Positions 20,763 to 31,800 of a stretch of 64,000 bases of DNA are shown piece by piece; the stretch's first letter is position 1; the number at the start of each line of letters is the position of its first letter. The stretch is taken from positions 264,207-328,206 of the forward strand of contig CAUYUJ010000181.1 of NCBI GenBank assembly GCA_963575745.1, in the 5' to 3' direction. The notes below the pieces were generated by a model. That model saw only the letters and a list, made by a program, of their open reading frames with translations, did not search any database and was not told the DNA's origin. The translations under genes and the position numbers were made by a program. The DNA is from Prorocentrum cordatum. Lineage: Eukaryota; Sar; Dinophyceae; Prorocentrales; Prorocentraceae.

Positions 20763-21390
20763 TGGGGCGCCCACGCGGCGGCCACGGGTGGCAGCGTGGC
20801 GCCACCTCGGCATACGTACCCCCAGGCGCCCCAAAGCGCACGGGGCGCCCACGGAGCGCCCACGAGACGGCGCGGGCCGCAGCGTGGGCGCGGCCTCGGC
20901 ATACCCTCAAGTCGGGCCTGTCCCCCTACAGGGGGATTTTGGGCGAAAAACAACGGATGCCGAAAACACACACCCAAACAATCAGAAAAACAATACGGCA
21001 GGTTCGTGTCGTGCCGACCCCAGCGTTGGTTTTTGACACCGCAGGGATCGTTCAACCTTGAACGATCGGCCGCTGCCGCAACGTCCGATCGTTCAACATC
21101 GATCGATTCCGGGTCGCCGGCGGCGTTCAACCTTGAACGCCCGCGCTGGGGTCGCCGCCGGTTGACACGACACGAACCTACCGTAAAGAAATAGTCCCCA
21201 GACCATCTTTTGACTATTGTCGAGTTTTCCTCCCGTAAAGGGGCAGGCCCGACTCGAGCATACCCCCCCCAAACACGGGGCGTCGACGAGGCGCCCTCGA
21301 GGCGGCACGGGCGGCAGCGAGGCACCGCCTCGGCATGCCCCCCGAGCGTGGGGCGCCCACGAGGTCGCACGGGCGGCAACGTGGCGAACA
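20763..21390 (+). repeat. ~70-bp GC-rich repeat, four copies, split by an inverted-repeat element
   Basis: Two copies lie left (starting about 20763 and 20838) and two right (about 21276 and 21344) of the foldback element. The shared theme is GGGCGCCCACGA, then GGCACGGGCGGCAGCGTGGC, then CCTCGGCAT. All four are in the same orientation. The arrangement suggests that the foldback element inserted into an existing tandem array. Confidence 0.6.
20911..21253. mobile_element. 343-bp foldback (MITE-like) element
   Basis: Ends in an inverted repeat: GTCGGGCCTGTCCCCCTACA at 20911 and its near reverse complement at 21229-21253. Further pairs lie inside: 20994-21013 with 21166-21185 (TACGG, then AGGTTCGTGTCGTG) and CGACCCCAGCG with CGCTGGGGTCG. 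The centre has more short palindromes around GTTCAACCTTGAAC. The whole sequence can form one long hairpin and codes for nothing. The same ends bound a 2-kb element at 42959-44973. Confidence 0.7.
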
Positions 21391-21579
21391 CCCAGCACAC
21401 CCAACGAATTACACGTCGGTCAGAAGAGGTAGGTAGGAGCATGAAGTGGGAAGGCGGATTGAGTTGATTGGGTCCAGGCCCCCCCGGAGAGTAACAAAAC
21501 ACAGCGAAAGCGTGTCGATTCTTGAAGTGGGAAGGCGCTTGAAGTAGATTGGGATCTGGGAATCCAGAAATACCCACTT

Positions 21580-21801
21580 TCAACGACCGGCGTGTATTTG
21601 ATGTATAACGAAGAAAGAACCCCGGAGTGCAAGCTCGAGATCCCCGCGAGACCCCCGGGTTCGCGCCTCCCGCGACTGCCCCGCGCGCTTGTAGGGACTC
21701 CCGTCCGTGTGGACCAAGTGCATCTTGACCGGAGCATCGGCGTGTAAGCGCATGCGCTCGATATGGCCGGTGAAGCTGGACCGGTCGGTGCCGATGAATA
21801 C
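21580..21801 (-). CDS. O-fucosyltransferase-like gene, exon 10 (C-terminus)
   Basis: Acceptor GCCGCCAG then GTATTC at 21801, phase 0. Encodes [18 protein letters not shown], the C-terminal motif of the family that corresponds to the usual VGT..STFS..I.R.RG, followed by a hydrophilic tail to a stop at 21580. The tail after about 45 residues is not recognisable, so the true end could be earlier or spliced. Confidence 0.75.
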   Translation of the reverse strand, partial: VFIGTDRSSFTGHIERMRLHADAPVKMHLVHTDGSPYKRAGQSREARTRGSRGDLELALRGSFFVIHQIHAGR

Positions 21802-24800
21802 CTGGCGGCCTCTCTCTCGCATGGCTGCGCAACTGCAAACGAGACATCGGCGGGTTTGAGTATTTTGCTCTGGCGATCGATTCCACATGGCAACGCATAG
21901 CCCAATAGACACTGTCCTGCGATGTCATCCTGACTATGATCGTTGTCATTTTGTTCCTGAATCTTCTGCGGAAGCGCTCTCTTGCGTTCTCACTGCGAGT
22001 GCATGGTCGACAAAGGTGGGAATTGGGAGCAGTGGAGGACAATAGTGGCACGGAGGAGAAGCAGGTCGGAAGGAAGATCAGCAGCAGGAGGCGGGGGGGC
22101 GAGGAGAAGGGGAGGAGAAGGACGATGACCAGGACAAAGAGTATCATTATCCTCCTCAGATGGGGGCGGGGACGGGATTTCAAGGAAAGCGGGACAGGGA
22201 GGAGGAGCGCAAGTAGCATGAGATGCAGCAGGTGCCAATCTCATTTACATGCTGCTGGTAGCTTGAGCTGTGCGCAGTAAGTGAACACATGAAGAGGAGG
22301 ATTTGGGTGGGGATGCAGCACGAAGCACTGCATCATGATCGTGAAGTGGCAGCACGGTGTATTCATGAGCGTGCTCTTGCTCGAACCAGGAAGTGTGCAA
22401 TGGTGGGAGCCGGCTCGGAGGGGAGAGGGGAGCGGACGAGTGACATGAAGCCAAGGAGATGAAGGTAACTGAGGTAGTGGGGAGCGTATCGAGACAATGA
22501 TGGCATCCACAAAACCAAGTGGCCAATGTCTGGATCTTGACTCTGTAGGTTGGCGTCCACCCGCCCACAATGGTCTTTGCTGGATCTCCCATTTTCCGAC
22601 CCGCCTCCGCAAGAGGCTGGGCATGCAGCCGTGGTGGAGAGAGAGGTGGCGGGGAACGAGGCGAAGGAGCAGAAGGTGGGCATGAGGAGGTGGCGGAGAA
22701 GGAGAGGTGCAGCCTCCGGGGACATGCTCGGCTCTGCTCGGCGGCAGCAGCAGCAGCGCATCCTTGGATCGCACCCCGACCTGCCTCGGCATGCCATGGC
22801 GTGCTGCCGGCTGCCTCGGCCCACCGCTGCACACGATGGCCTGCGGGCCCTTCCGGGCTGGTCCTCGGGCCACCCGCCGCGGAGAGCCGGGACAGCTTCA
22901 CGAGAGCGCTCCGCCCTGGCCTTCCAGCTGCTCCACCCACGGCTCCCCTGCCTGCGCCGTGCCACCCGTGCGCCGCAGGTGGGCCGCGCTCCAGGGAGCG
23001 GGGGCCCGCGGACCCTGGCGCTCCCCAGGGGCCCAGGCCACACCAGGCATGAAATGAGGAGGGCCATCGAGCGAGCTTCGGAGGGATGCGCAAGATTCGA
23101 TGCAATGCGCACGGCCCAGCAGTGCGCATAGGCTGTCTCGGCCAGACCTGAAGCCCCGGAGGGGCACCAGACACTCGCATTTACCGCTCTCGCCCCTGCG
23201 CGCAGCGCGGGCGTCGAGACTTTAGGCCCGCGCGCAGATGGAGTTCCGCCAGCAGCTCCGCGGCCTCGAACACGGGGCGCACGCTCCCAGGGCGCTCGAT
23301 TCCGCTTCGGCATGGCCCCGACGTCGTCCGAGCGTGCTCCGGCGTCGCCCTTACGCTGGCGAACGCTGGGCTGATCTGAACCTTCCTGGGGGCCTCTGAG
23401 GACCTCTGCGGCCTTATCATGAGAACGATTTCGTTCGACCGCCCCTCCTCACCATGCCGTCCATTCGTCCAGATTTCGTCCAGATTTGGTCCAGATTTCG
23501 TCCAGATTTCGTCCAGATGTCTTCCAGTTGCCGACCAAATCCGACGAAATCCGCACGATCCCCCCAAGACCGCAAGACATTTTGGGACCCTCTGAAGCTC
23601 CCATGAAGGACCACACAACGAGGATCTCACCCTGCAGGCTCCGCAAAGCAAGGGCCACCGCCAGCGCCCACCAGAGTTCCCGACAACGGGCAACCTTGGG
23701 CGACGCCACCTGTCGACCAGAAGACGGGCACGTGCATGTGCTCAATGTGGCTGAAGACCAGGCCTGCTTCATTGACTACCTACCAGACCACCCCAACCCA
23801 ACCCGAAGACCCGAATTTGACCCGAATTTCGGGTGGGGTCGGGTATGGGTTCCATGTGTTTTTTCAATGTTCCCCGAACCCCCCCCCACTAGAAATTGAG
23901 TGCAAATGGAGGCCTTCGGGTTGGGTTGGGGTGGTTTGGTGGGTGGTGATTCATAGAGCGGCATGATCGCCTTGATGTACCCGTCGGACAATGCAGAGAG
24001 GGCTTGCCGCAGCCGCCGCCGCGCCAGCGATGGGGACAACCGCACTCAACGATGTCGAAGTGGACGGAGCATGGCTGGACCGCGGCGGCGTCCAACTGGC
24101 TCGAGGCGATGCCCGACTGGACGTCCAGCCGTGCAATACAGTCGGGGCGTTGACCTAAGGAACCCTAAATAAGGAACGAGGCCCCTTTTTTCCATACGTT
24201 GAACTTCGATTTCCTATCGAAAACATAAGGAAAACCTGAGACAAGCTGTGAAACACTAAGGAACGCGGAGCCCCTCCCCAACGAAAAGGGTTCCTTCTTC
24301 AGGGCTCCGACTGTATGCTGGATGAGCTGGCACTGCGGGATGAAGCCCTGCTGGACGACGTGGACTTCCTGCCGCGCCACGGTCTTGAACTTGTGATGTC
24401 TCGTGGCCGTTAAAATAATTAGGTCTGTCGCTTTTCTTCAGCAGGAGTGATCGGAGCGCCTCTGGATGTCGAAATATTTCCACGCAGTCCTCGAGCTCGT
24501 CGCCTTTGAGCATCAGAAGCAGATGGCCATACTTGAAGCCAGGCGCCACCAGGTGGCTGGCAAACATGTGCAGCAACATGGAGGACGAGGACGAGGAGGA
24601 AGAGGACGAGGAGAACGAGGAAGAGGAAGAGGACGACGACGAGGAGGCGGACACGGACCCTCCTCATGCATCCTGGCCAAAAGCGTTCGACCTTGGAATA
24701 CGTGCAGATCAGCTCCTCGACCAGGCCGGTGAGCTTGTACCACCTCTCCGGGCTGAACCGCTTCTTTACCTCCACGAGCACTCCGCCCGTATCCTCCTTG

Positions 24801-25848
24801 AAGGGGGGGAGGAGGAAGGAGGAGGAAGGAGGAGGAAGTGTTACAGGGCTCTGGAAGGCTCTTGTGAGCGCTAGGGCGGCGCAGTGGAGCGACGGGGGGG
24901 GGGCCGGTCTGGAGTGGCCCAGGAGGCACCCAAGATTACCCTGGGGTCTCCAGAGGGGCCCTGGGCATCCGCCAAGGGTCCGGCCCACCCGTGGTCTCCT
25001 TGAACAGGTCCGGCCACATGACGAGCTTCACGTTGTGCCGCTCTGCGAACCCAGCGAAGCGCTCCTGGAAGGAACAAGAAGACACAGATACAGCTACTGT
25101 TTCGCTGCCAAGGCATGGGCGGGATGACTATGGCGTCGATAAAAGGCCTTCGCGATCAAACAAAACGGACAACATGTCGGAGCGCAACACACGATCGACC
25201 TGGGGCCCATGTACCGAGCCCGCGAGGGTTGGCAACGAGCGCGCCCTGGAAGGGAGACCGGAAGCGAGGAGGACCTCTCCTGCGGCGCGAACCGACCAAG
25301 ACCCCTCCGAAAACTGATCCGGGTAGCGCGGCGGATCCAGCCGTGGCGACGGGGGGTCGGCAGCGGTGTCGGCATCTTTTCGCCCTCGGGGCTCCTGGCG
25401 GTCGGTTGCCACGTAGGTGGCAGTGGCGTTATCCATCAGGACCTTCCAGTTGTTGTAGATGTCGTCCGCGGAGCGCTCCGCCTGCTTCTCGGCGAAGTCG
25501 CCGTAGCGGGCGTGGGCGGCCACGTACTCGAAGAGGCCGAGGTAGCGGACAACCTTAAAGGGAAATTAGGACACACACATAAATATACACAAATAAAAAT
25601 AGAACCCATATTTTGCCATATTTTCTGGGTTTTTGTCTTCCCCCCCAATTCCCATATTTTCCCATATTTTCCTGGGAGTCGACAGTTAATTGTGTCTGTG
25701 TGTTTCTTTCCCTCCTGAAACCTTAGAGGCGATCTCGAAGGCGTCGCTGTGCCAGACGAAGCCGTGCCTCAAGAGGGCGACTCGGCGGCGCGCCGAGGGG
25801 GGAGCGAGAGGGGGCAGGCCCTCAGCGGGCCCTGGGAACGACTGGGCA

Positions 25849-25891
<43 letters not shown>

Positions 25892-28800
25892 CTTGTTTGA
25901 ATGTTTGCTGCCGTTGGCGGCGTCGTTTTTGTTTACGTTCCTGGCGCCGATGTGGTACGGTTGCGGTTCCTCCTGGTTGGGGCCTGGTTGTGATCAGACT
26001 TGTTGGTTGTCTGCGAGATCCGAACCGTTGTCGGACTGGTTCCGGCGTTTCTTCGGATCCCCTGGCTGCCCAGGCGACTTCGGAGAACCTCTCTTTGCGG
26101 TGTCCGTGAACCGCCTTTTCTATGTATTGTGTTGTTTTTGTCTTCTAAAAAACAAAAACAAGTACTTCTGAACAACGGCCCGGGCACTCTCAGAAGGCGG
26201 CGGGGCTTCTCCGAAAGCCTCCGTCCTTCCGAGCAGCTCTCTGTCGATTTGGAGGAGGCTCAGATAGCTTCTCGGGAAGGCCCGAGGCTCTCTGATCCTT
26301 CCGAGTAGGCCAGCCCCTCTGCCTTCCCCCCTGGGGTCGGGGCTGAACCTAAACGGTGTTTGTCGTTTTTCGTATTGTTTTCGTTTTGTTTTCGTTTTCC
26401 CTCGTTTTGTCGCCAATCCGCCTTGAACGCAAAACGGAATCGAAACGAAAACGGCCCACGACATCGCCAAAACACCTTCTAGGTCCACCTCTGCCCTGGG
26501 TATGCCGCGGGAAGAAGCTCATGCAGCGGAGTGTCCGTGCACGGGAGCTCGCGCCCATGAAAGACGCTATGGCCGCGGAAGGGGAAGAGGGCGCACGTTT
26601 GCCGGAAAGGCCGGGCACGCGGTGGCAGGGCGGCGAGCGAAGAACGAGCGGCACACAGCAAACTTCAGGCGTTCTGCGCGGGCAACGGGGAGTTCGCGTT
26701 CACGCCGCTGTTCTTCGGAAGGGGGGGGGCAGGGGCGGGGGGGAAGGGGAAGGAAGGCACGAAGGGGAGGGCAGGAACGGGGGGGGAGGGGCGAGGCGAG
26801 GAGAAACGAACGCGCGAAACATCTCCGGGGGGACGGGCCGATTGGCGGCCGGAGGGAAAGGGCCGTAGCCCTCAAGTTACGTCGATGTTCTTGCCGCCAT
26901 CTATTTCCTCGTTGACGTGCTTGCTCATTTTCCGCTCGTCCGTTTTCTGGCCGACGCTCTGCAATAATTGTTCGTTGGTGCAACCGTGACATCGTTCAGC
27001 TCGTAAGCGGGCTGCTTCACGCAACTTGCCGCTTCTCACCAGGGTTTCGACGATGCCGCCACGGCGGGTCGTCGTCCATGGACGGCCCAAGAGGCCCCAC
27101 GATCGCTCCAAGACGGCCGAAAACAAAAAACAAAAAAAAATGCCAAAATGGCCCCCACATGGTCCAAGATAGCCCTGAGACGGCCCAAAGAGCCTCCAAC
27201 ATGGCACCAGGATGGCCCCAAGAGGGGGCCCAGAAGGGGAACCCGAACGGAAATTTCGAGCTCTCGGTCCGAAGAGGCGCTCAGGAAGCTCCCAGAGACC
27301 CCCAAAAACTCCCCAAGAGGCTCCAGGAAACCCGCAAGAGGCCCAAAGAGACGCCACTGATCCCACCAGGACCCCAAGAAACCCCAAGAGGTTCCAAGAA
27401 GCCACCAAGAGGCTCCCCAGGAGCCTCAAAACTGCCTCCCAAAAGGCTCCCGAAAGCCTTCCGAAGAGACCCGAAAAGCACCCATCAGTACTCTGACCCA
27501 CAAGCCGGATGCGTCTCGAAACTGCTGGAGACCTCTCGAGCCATCCCGGCGCCCTCTGGGACAGTCTACCGGCTCTCCTCGACAGGGTGGGAACCACATC
27601 CACAAACATCTCCTCGAGATCATTCCTGCCGGCCCTACCGTTCACCCAGGGCACGAGCACACCGTGCCACCACGGAGCCACGCCTTGCCAAACGGGCCGG
27701 CGACATGAGCGAAACGATTAAATGATTTCTTCCGGGTGCAACCGTGACGTCGTTCAGCTCGCGGGCAGGCCGCCTCGCGCAACTGCCGCTTCTCAGCAGG
27801 GTCTCGACGATGCCGCGGCGGCGGGTTGTCGCCCATCTCCACTGCGGCGTCCTCCTTGTCAATATTATCCTGCTCGTCCTCTTCCTCATACACCTCGGCG
27901 TCGCCATCGAGGTCGTCGCAATCGTCAGTCTCCTTTGTGTGACCTCATTTCTCATATTTTGGCCCGCGATATCATCCTCGGCGAAGCCGTACAAATCGAT
28001 GCACTTCTTGAAGATGGCGAACGGTTTGCCGCCCGTTCCGGTTTTCAGCGGCGGCGCTCCCACATCGGATTGCGCGGCGAGTGGCCGACCGGGCATCAGC
28101 TGTGAGATCTCCGCACCGGGCTCCGCAAAGTCTTCCAGCGAGACGCAACAGTTCGATGCTTCGACGTTGTCAACTCTCTGCGTGATGCTTGCGTCACACG
28201 AGCAAAAGTCAGAGATGACGATCTTGTCTTTCACTATCTTTGCAACGTTTTCGATGGCCATGACCTGGAACGTAGACGTTTTCAGCTTCTCCAATATTGC
28301 GAGTAGGCGGTCGTGAATGCTAGCCTCGCTCCGTCTCCTTCTCGATGCCGTCGCAGTCTCTGGCTCGTCCATCGGTTCGCTTTCCGCCGCGGGCGGGACA
28401 CGGGCAGGAAACTTCTGCCTCGGGCACCTTGGACCTAAATGGGCGCGGGGGGGGGGGAAGAAAGGGGGGGTGCATGAGACTGCGAGACTAACTCGAGGTC
28501 AAGCCTCGCTCGGCACGACGGGCGCAAAACCAGCAGCTAATCCCCCGCGTCAGAAAACCGGAGATCATGCCACTCTGCCTCGAGACGGACGCGCCTCTGC
28601 GCGCTGAGATTCGCCATGTCGAACGCGGCGGCAAGGTGCGACCGCGCCCCCCCCCCCGCCGCCGAACACTCTCCGCCCCCGACCTCGGCGCCGTCGAACG
28701 ACGGCAGCACGTCCGACCAATTGTCGATCAGCGAAGGCGCGCGGACCTGGCCGAGGCGGGCGCTGCGCCTGCCAGGACACTGCAACTTCTTGCGGCGCGC

Positions 28801-31800
28801 TCTCCGGTTCCTGAGACCCGGGCCCTGGCTGCAGAGACACTGGGCGTCGAGACACACGCCCAAGGAGTGACCATTGTTTCTCCGGGGCGCCCCCCGAACT
28901 CGGTGAGATCGGGCGCGCGGGGCCGACGGAGGCGGCGGCGGCACGGCTGGCGGCGGCGGCGGACTCAGCGGGGGGGGGCGAAGGGGGCGAGCGGCGACCT
29001 GCCCCTCTCCTGAAGGGCCCGACCTCTTCCCAGGCGCGCGCCCGCAGAATGTGCTCGCCGAGGGGGTCTGCGCGGCCGCCAGTCTCAAACGGCGCGCCCG
29101 AGGTGTCGGACAGATTTTCAGGGCGAACAGATTCGGCTGCCCCGAAGGCAGCCCGTGCGCGCGCGCGCCAGCCGCGGGCCGCCAAAGCCAGGGTCTCGAT
29201 CCCCCTGTTGGGGGGGAACGGCTGCACGGTTTCCCCCGGGGCCGTAGGCGACCCGAGGAGTATGAGGAGGAGGAGGAGGCGGAGGAGGTAGAGGAGGGGG
29301 AGGAGGAGGAGGAGGAGGAGGAGGAGGGGGAGGGGGAGGAGCAGGAGGAGGAGGAGGAGGAGGAGGAGGAGGAGCAGGAGGAGGAGGAGGAGGAGGAGGA
29401 GGGGGAGGGGGAGGAGCAGGAGGAGGAGGAGGAGGGAGGACGGGTCGCCTAAGCCCTCCGGAGAAACCCTCCAGGAACGGCCTGCTTCGCGCCCTTCCTC
29501 GCCCCCCGCGCCAGCCGGGCGACCGCCCCTCAGACGCCGGGCAGAGTCGCCCGGCGCCGACTGCAAGGCAGCAGGGGCTCCGATCTCGTGGGCGAGGGCG
29601 CGCCCCCCGATGCGCCATCGCCAATGTCCTTGGGCGCCCGAGTTATCCGGGGTAACTCGGGTCCGGGGCAACTCGGGTTTGGATTCCCGGAAAGGAACCC
29701 GAGAAAGCCCTGGCCCGAGTTACCCCTGATGATTCGGGGCTCCGGACGCCCGAGTTATCCGGGGTAACTCGGGCCCGGGGTAACTCGGGATTGGATTCCC
29801 GAAAAAGGAACCCGAATTATCCCTGACCCGAGTTACCCCTGATGATTCGGGGCTCTGAGGTCCCCCGAGAAGCTTCCGGCGGCGGGCGGGGCCCGGGGCG
29901 CTCGCAAGAGCCAGCGCGGCAATGCTAGAGCCAAGACAATCCGAGTAAACCACGAGGTGGCCCTCCGAAGTCCATTCCGAGAGACCTGGGGAACGCCGCC
30001 CCGCGCCGTCTGCGCGGGGGCCGGGCGAGGGGAAACAAGTCCGCAGACAGCTCCTTGAAGCTTCGCCTCGAACCAGCCCGCTCGACTGAGGCCTGTAGGC
30101 ACTGGCAATGCTGATCGTGTCCCTGATGTCCGAAGCATCTGCGTCTCTAGATCGCCCATTATCCGAAAAGCTTCGCCTTCCTCCTAATGGGATCAATATG
30201 GGGGGCGCGGCGCGCGCCCCGCCCACCAAAGGCAGCCTCTTGAAACAGACGGGGGAACACTCCAGCCCGCCGCCGCCCCCGCCAATCTCCGAACATGCCG
30301 GGGCCGGGGCGCGGCCCCGGGGAAGGAGCGAGAGGGGGCCAGGGAAGAGGCAGCGACAGAACTGCTCCGCGCGCAACTGTCCGCGCGCGCCCCTGAGTCT
30401 GGCGGCGGCCTCCTGAAGGAACGCTGGGGGCTCTTCCCTTCTGAGCCCGGCCAGGCAGAGGAACTCGTGGAGTCGGTGAAGCAGCGCCCTGCTGGCCCAT
30501 CCACAAGAGGCAGCGCGTGTTGTCCATGTTCCTACCGCGATCGAACAAACGTGCTCGGGGCCAGTTACCGACACCGGCCAGGGGCCTCGACGCATTTTCG
30601 CGGCGGGGCGCACAGGTGCCCCGGGGGGGCCCTGCCAAGATGCTCGCGCAAGGGGTCCCAACGCAGGGGGGGGGCGCCCAGGCGCCGGACATGCGACTCA
30701 CTGCGCGCAGATCAGAGGCGCCCAGGGAGGCACCCCGAACGCGCTCGCAACCACGCCATGAGTCAATTCAAGGACGGAGTACTTTTCCTCCTGCACCACA
30801 ACTGAGAAGGCCGTCGGCGCGACGACGCCGAGAAGGGCCATGCGCAAAAACATGGCATCTGCAGGGTCGACGCACAGGGCCCAGGGGCGGGGCCAAGAAA
30901 GGGGCCGACCGGCGCCCCAGCGGGCCCCCGCGTGCCCCCGCCAAGGGGGGGGCCGAGATGGCCGCGAGAACGCAGTGCTTCATGGCCCCGCCGAACGAAC
31001 CGCAAACGGATCCCTAAGGGCCCCTTCCATGGCGCTGCGCGGAATGTCGGGCCGACAAAAACGCCAGCAGGGCGGGGCGATTTTCGGATCCGAGGACAAA
31101 CGCTCGCGGGCTCGCAAGCCATGCCGCTTCTGGCCCGACCCCTGTCGCGGCCGAGCCCCGAATCGCCGCGGCCGCGGGGGGGGGGGGGCCTCGCGATGGC
31201 GCTGCCCTGCGCCCCAGCCTCTCTGCTGGGATACCTTGCCGGCAGCGCAGAGATCTTTCTCGGGGCGCTCGCCCCCCCCCCCCCGACCGCCGAGCGGGCC
31301 CGCCATTCGAGTCCGAGCCTGGATCGCGCGCCCCTACCAGGCGCCCCCCCTTCTCAAGGCCCCATATTGACGAGAAACAAGATGCGAGCTCCCTGCTTCT
31401 AAGCAAGAACCCAGTCTTGCCCCAATTGACATTGCGACGCTTTGCTCGCAGGCCCCGGGCCATCGCCGTCGCGGCGCCAGGAGACTGAGCGGCCGCGAGG
31501 GCCCTGGATCCCACGATCTGGAATGAACACATCAGCCACGAGATTCTGAAACCGAACGAAATGAGGGCGCCTCTGAAGCTCCGCGAGTAGCGCATGCACA
31601 AGCAACTCGGCAAACGCCAAATCACAGCTGCAGCCCGCTGCCACGGCCCCGTCGGCAGCAATCGGCAGCGAGACGGCCCCCCCCCAGACTGCGCGCGCGC
31701 CGCGGAAGCCTATGCGCCACGCAGAGACGCAGCGTCGGAGCCCGAGGATACCCCAGCATCCTGCTTGAGCCCCCCGCGCGACGCGCATTCGTTGTATTTA

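Larger units (their letters stand above)
26872..28430 (-). pseudogene. Frame-broken gene of unknown function, interrupted by a ~740-bp insertion
   Basis: From an ATG at 28372 ([20 protein letters not shown]) the frame reads about 245 codons; in-frame coding-like sequence ([19 protein letters not shown]) also lies upstream. A middle part has [20 protein letters not shown]. Near 27930 an alternative frame ([20 protein letters not shown]) also looks protein-like, so one indel is likely. At 27728-27822 the sequence for [15 protein letters not shown] appears, and a close copy ([15 protein letters not shown]) at 26985-27075 continues to a stop at 26872. Between the copies is unrelated repeat DNA. 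Function unknown. It lies in the large intron 5 of the O-fucosyltransferase-like model and is on the same strand. Confidence 0.45.

Noticed and set aside
22363-23313. 316-codon minus-strand ORF
   Set aside because: Composition follows GC content, all frames are open, no domain, and it lies in an intron of a better supported gene.
24150-24265. Telomere-like repeats (CCCTAAA, TAAGGAAC)
   Set aside because: Only isolated motifs with irregular spacing; no tandem telomeric array.
24165-24660. Extra exons of the O-fucosyltransferase-like gene
   Set aside because: Exon 9 joins exon 10 directly in phase and in the expected motif order; these peptides have no place in the family between them.
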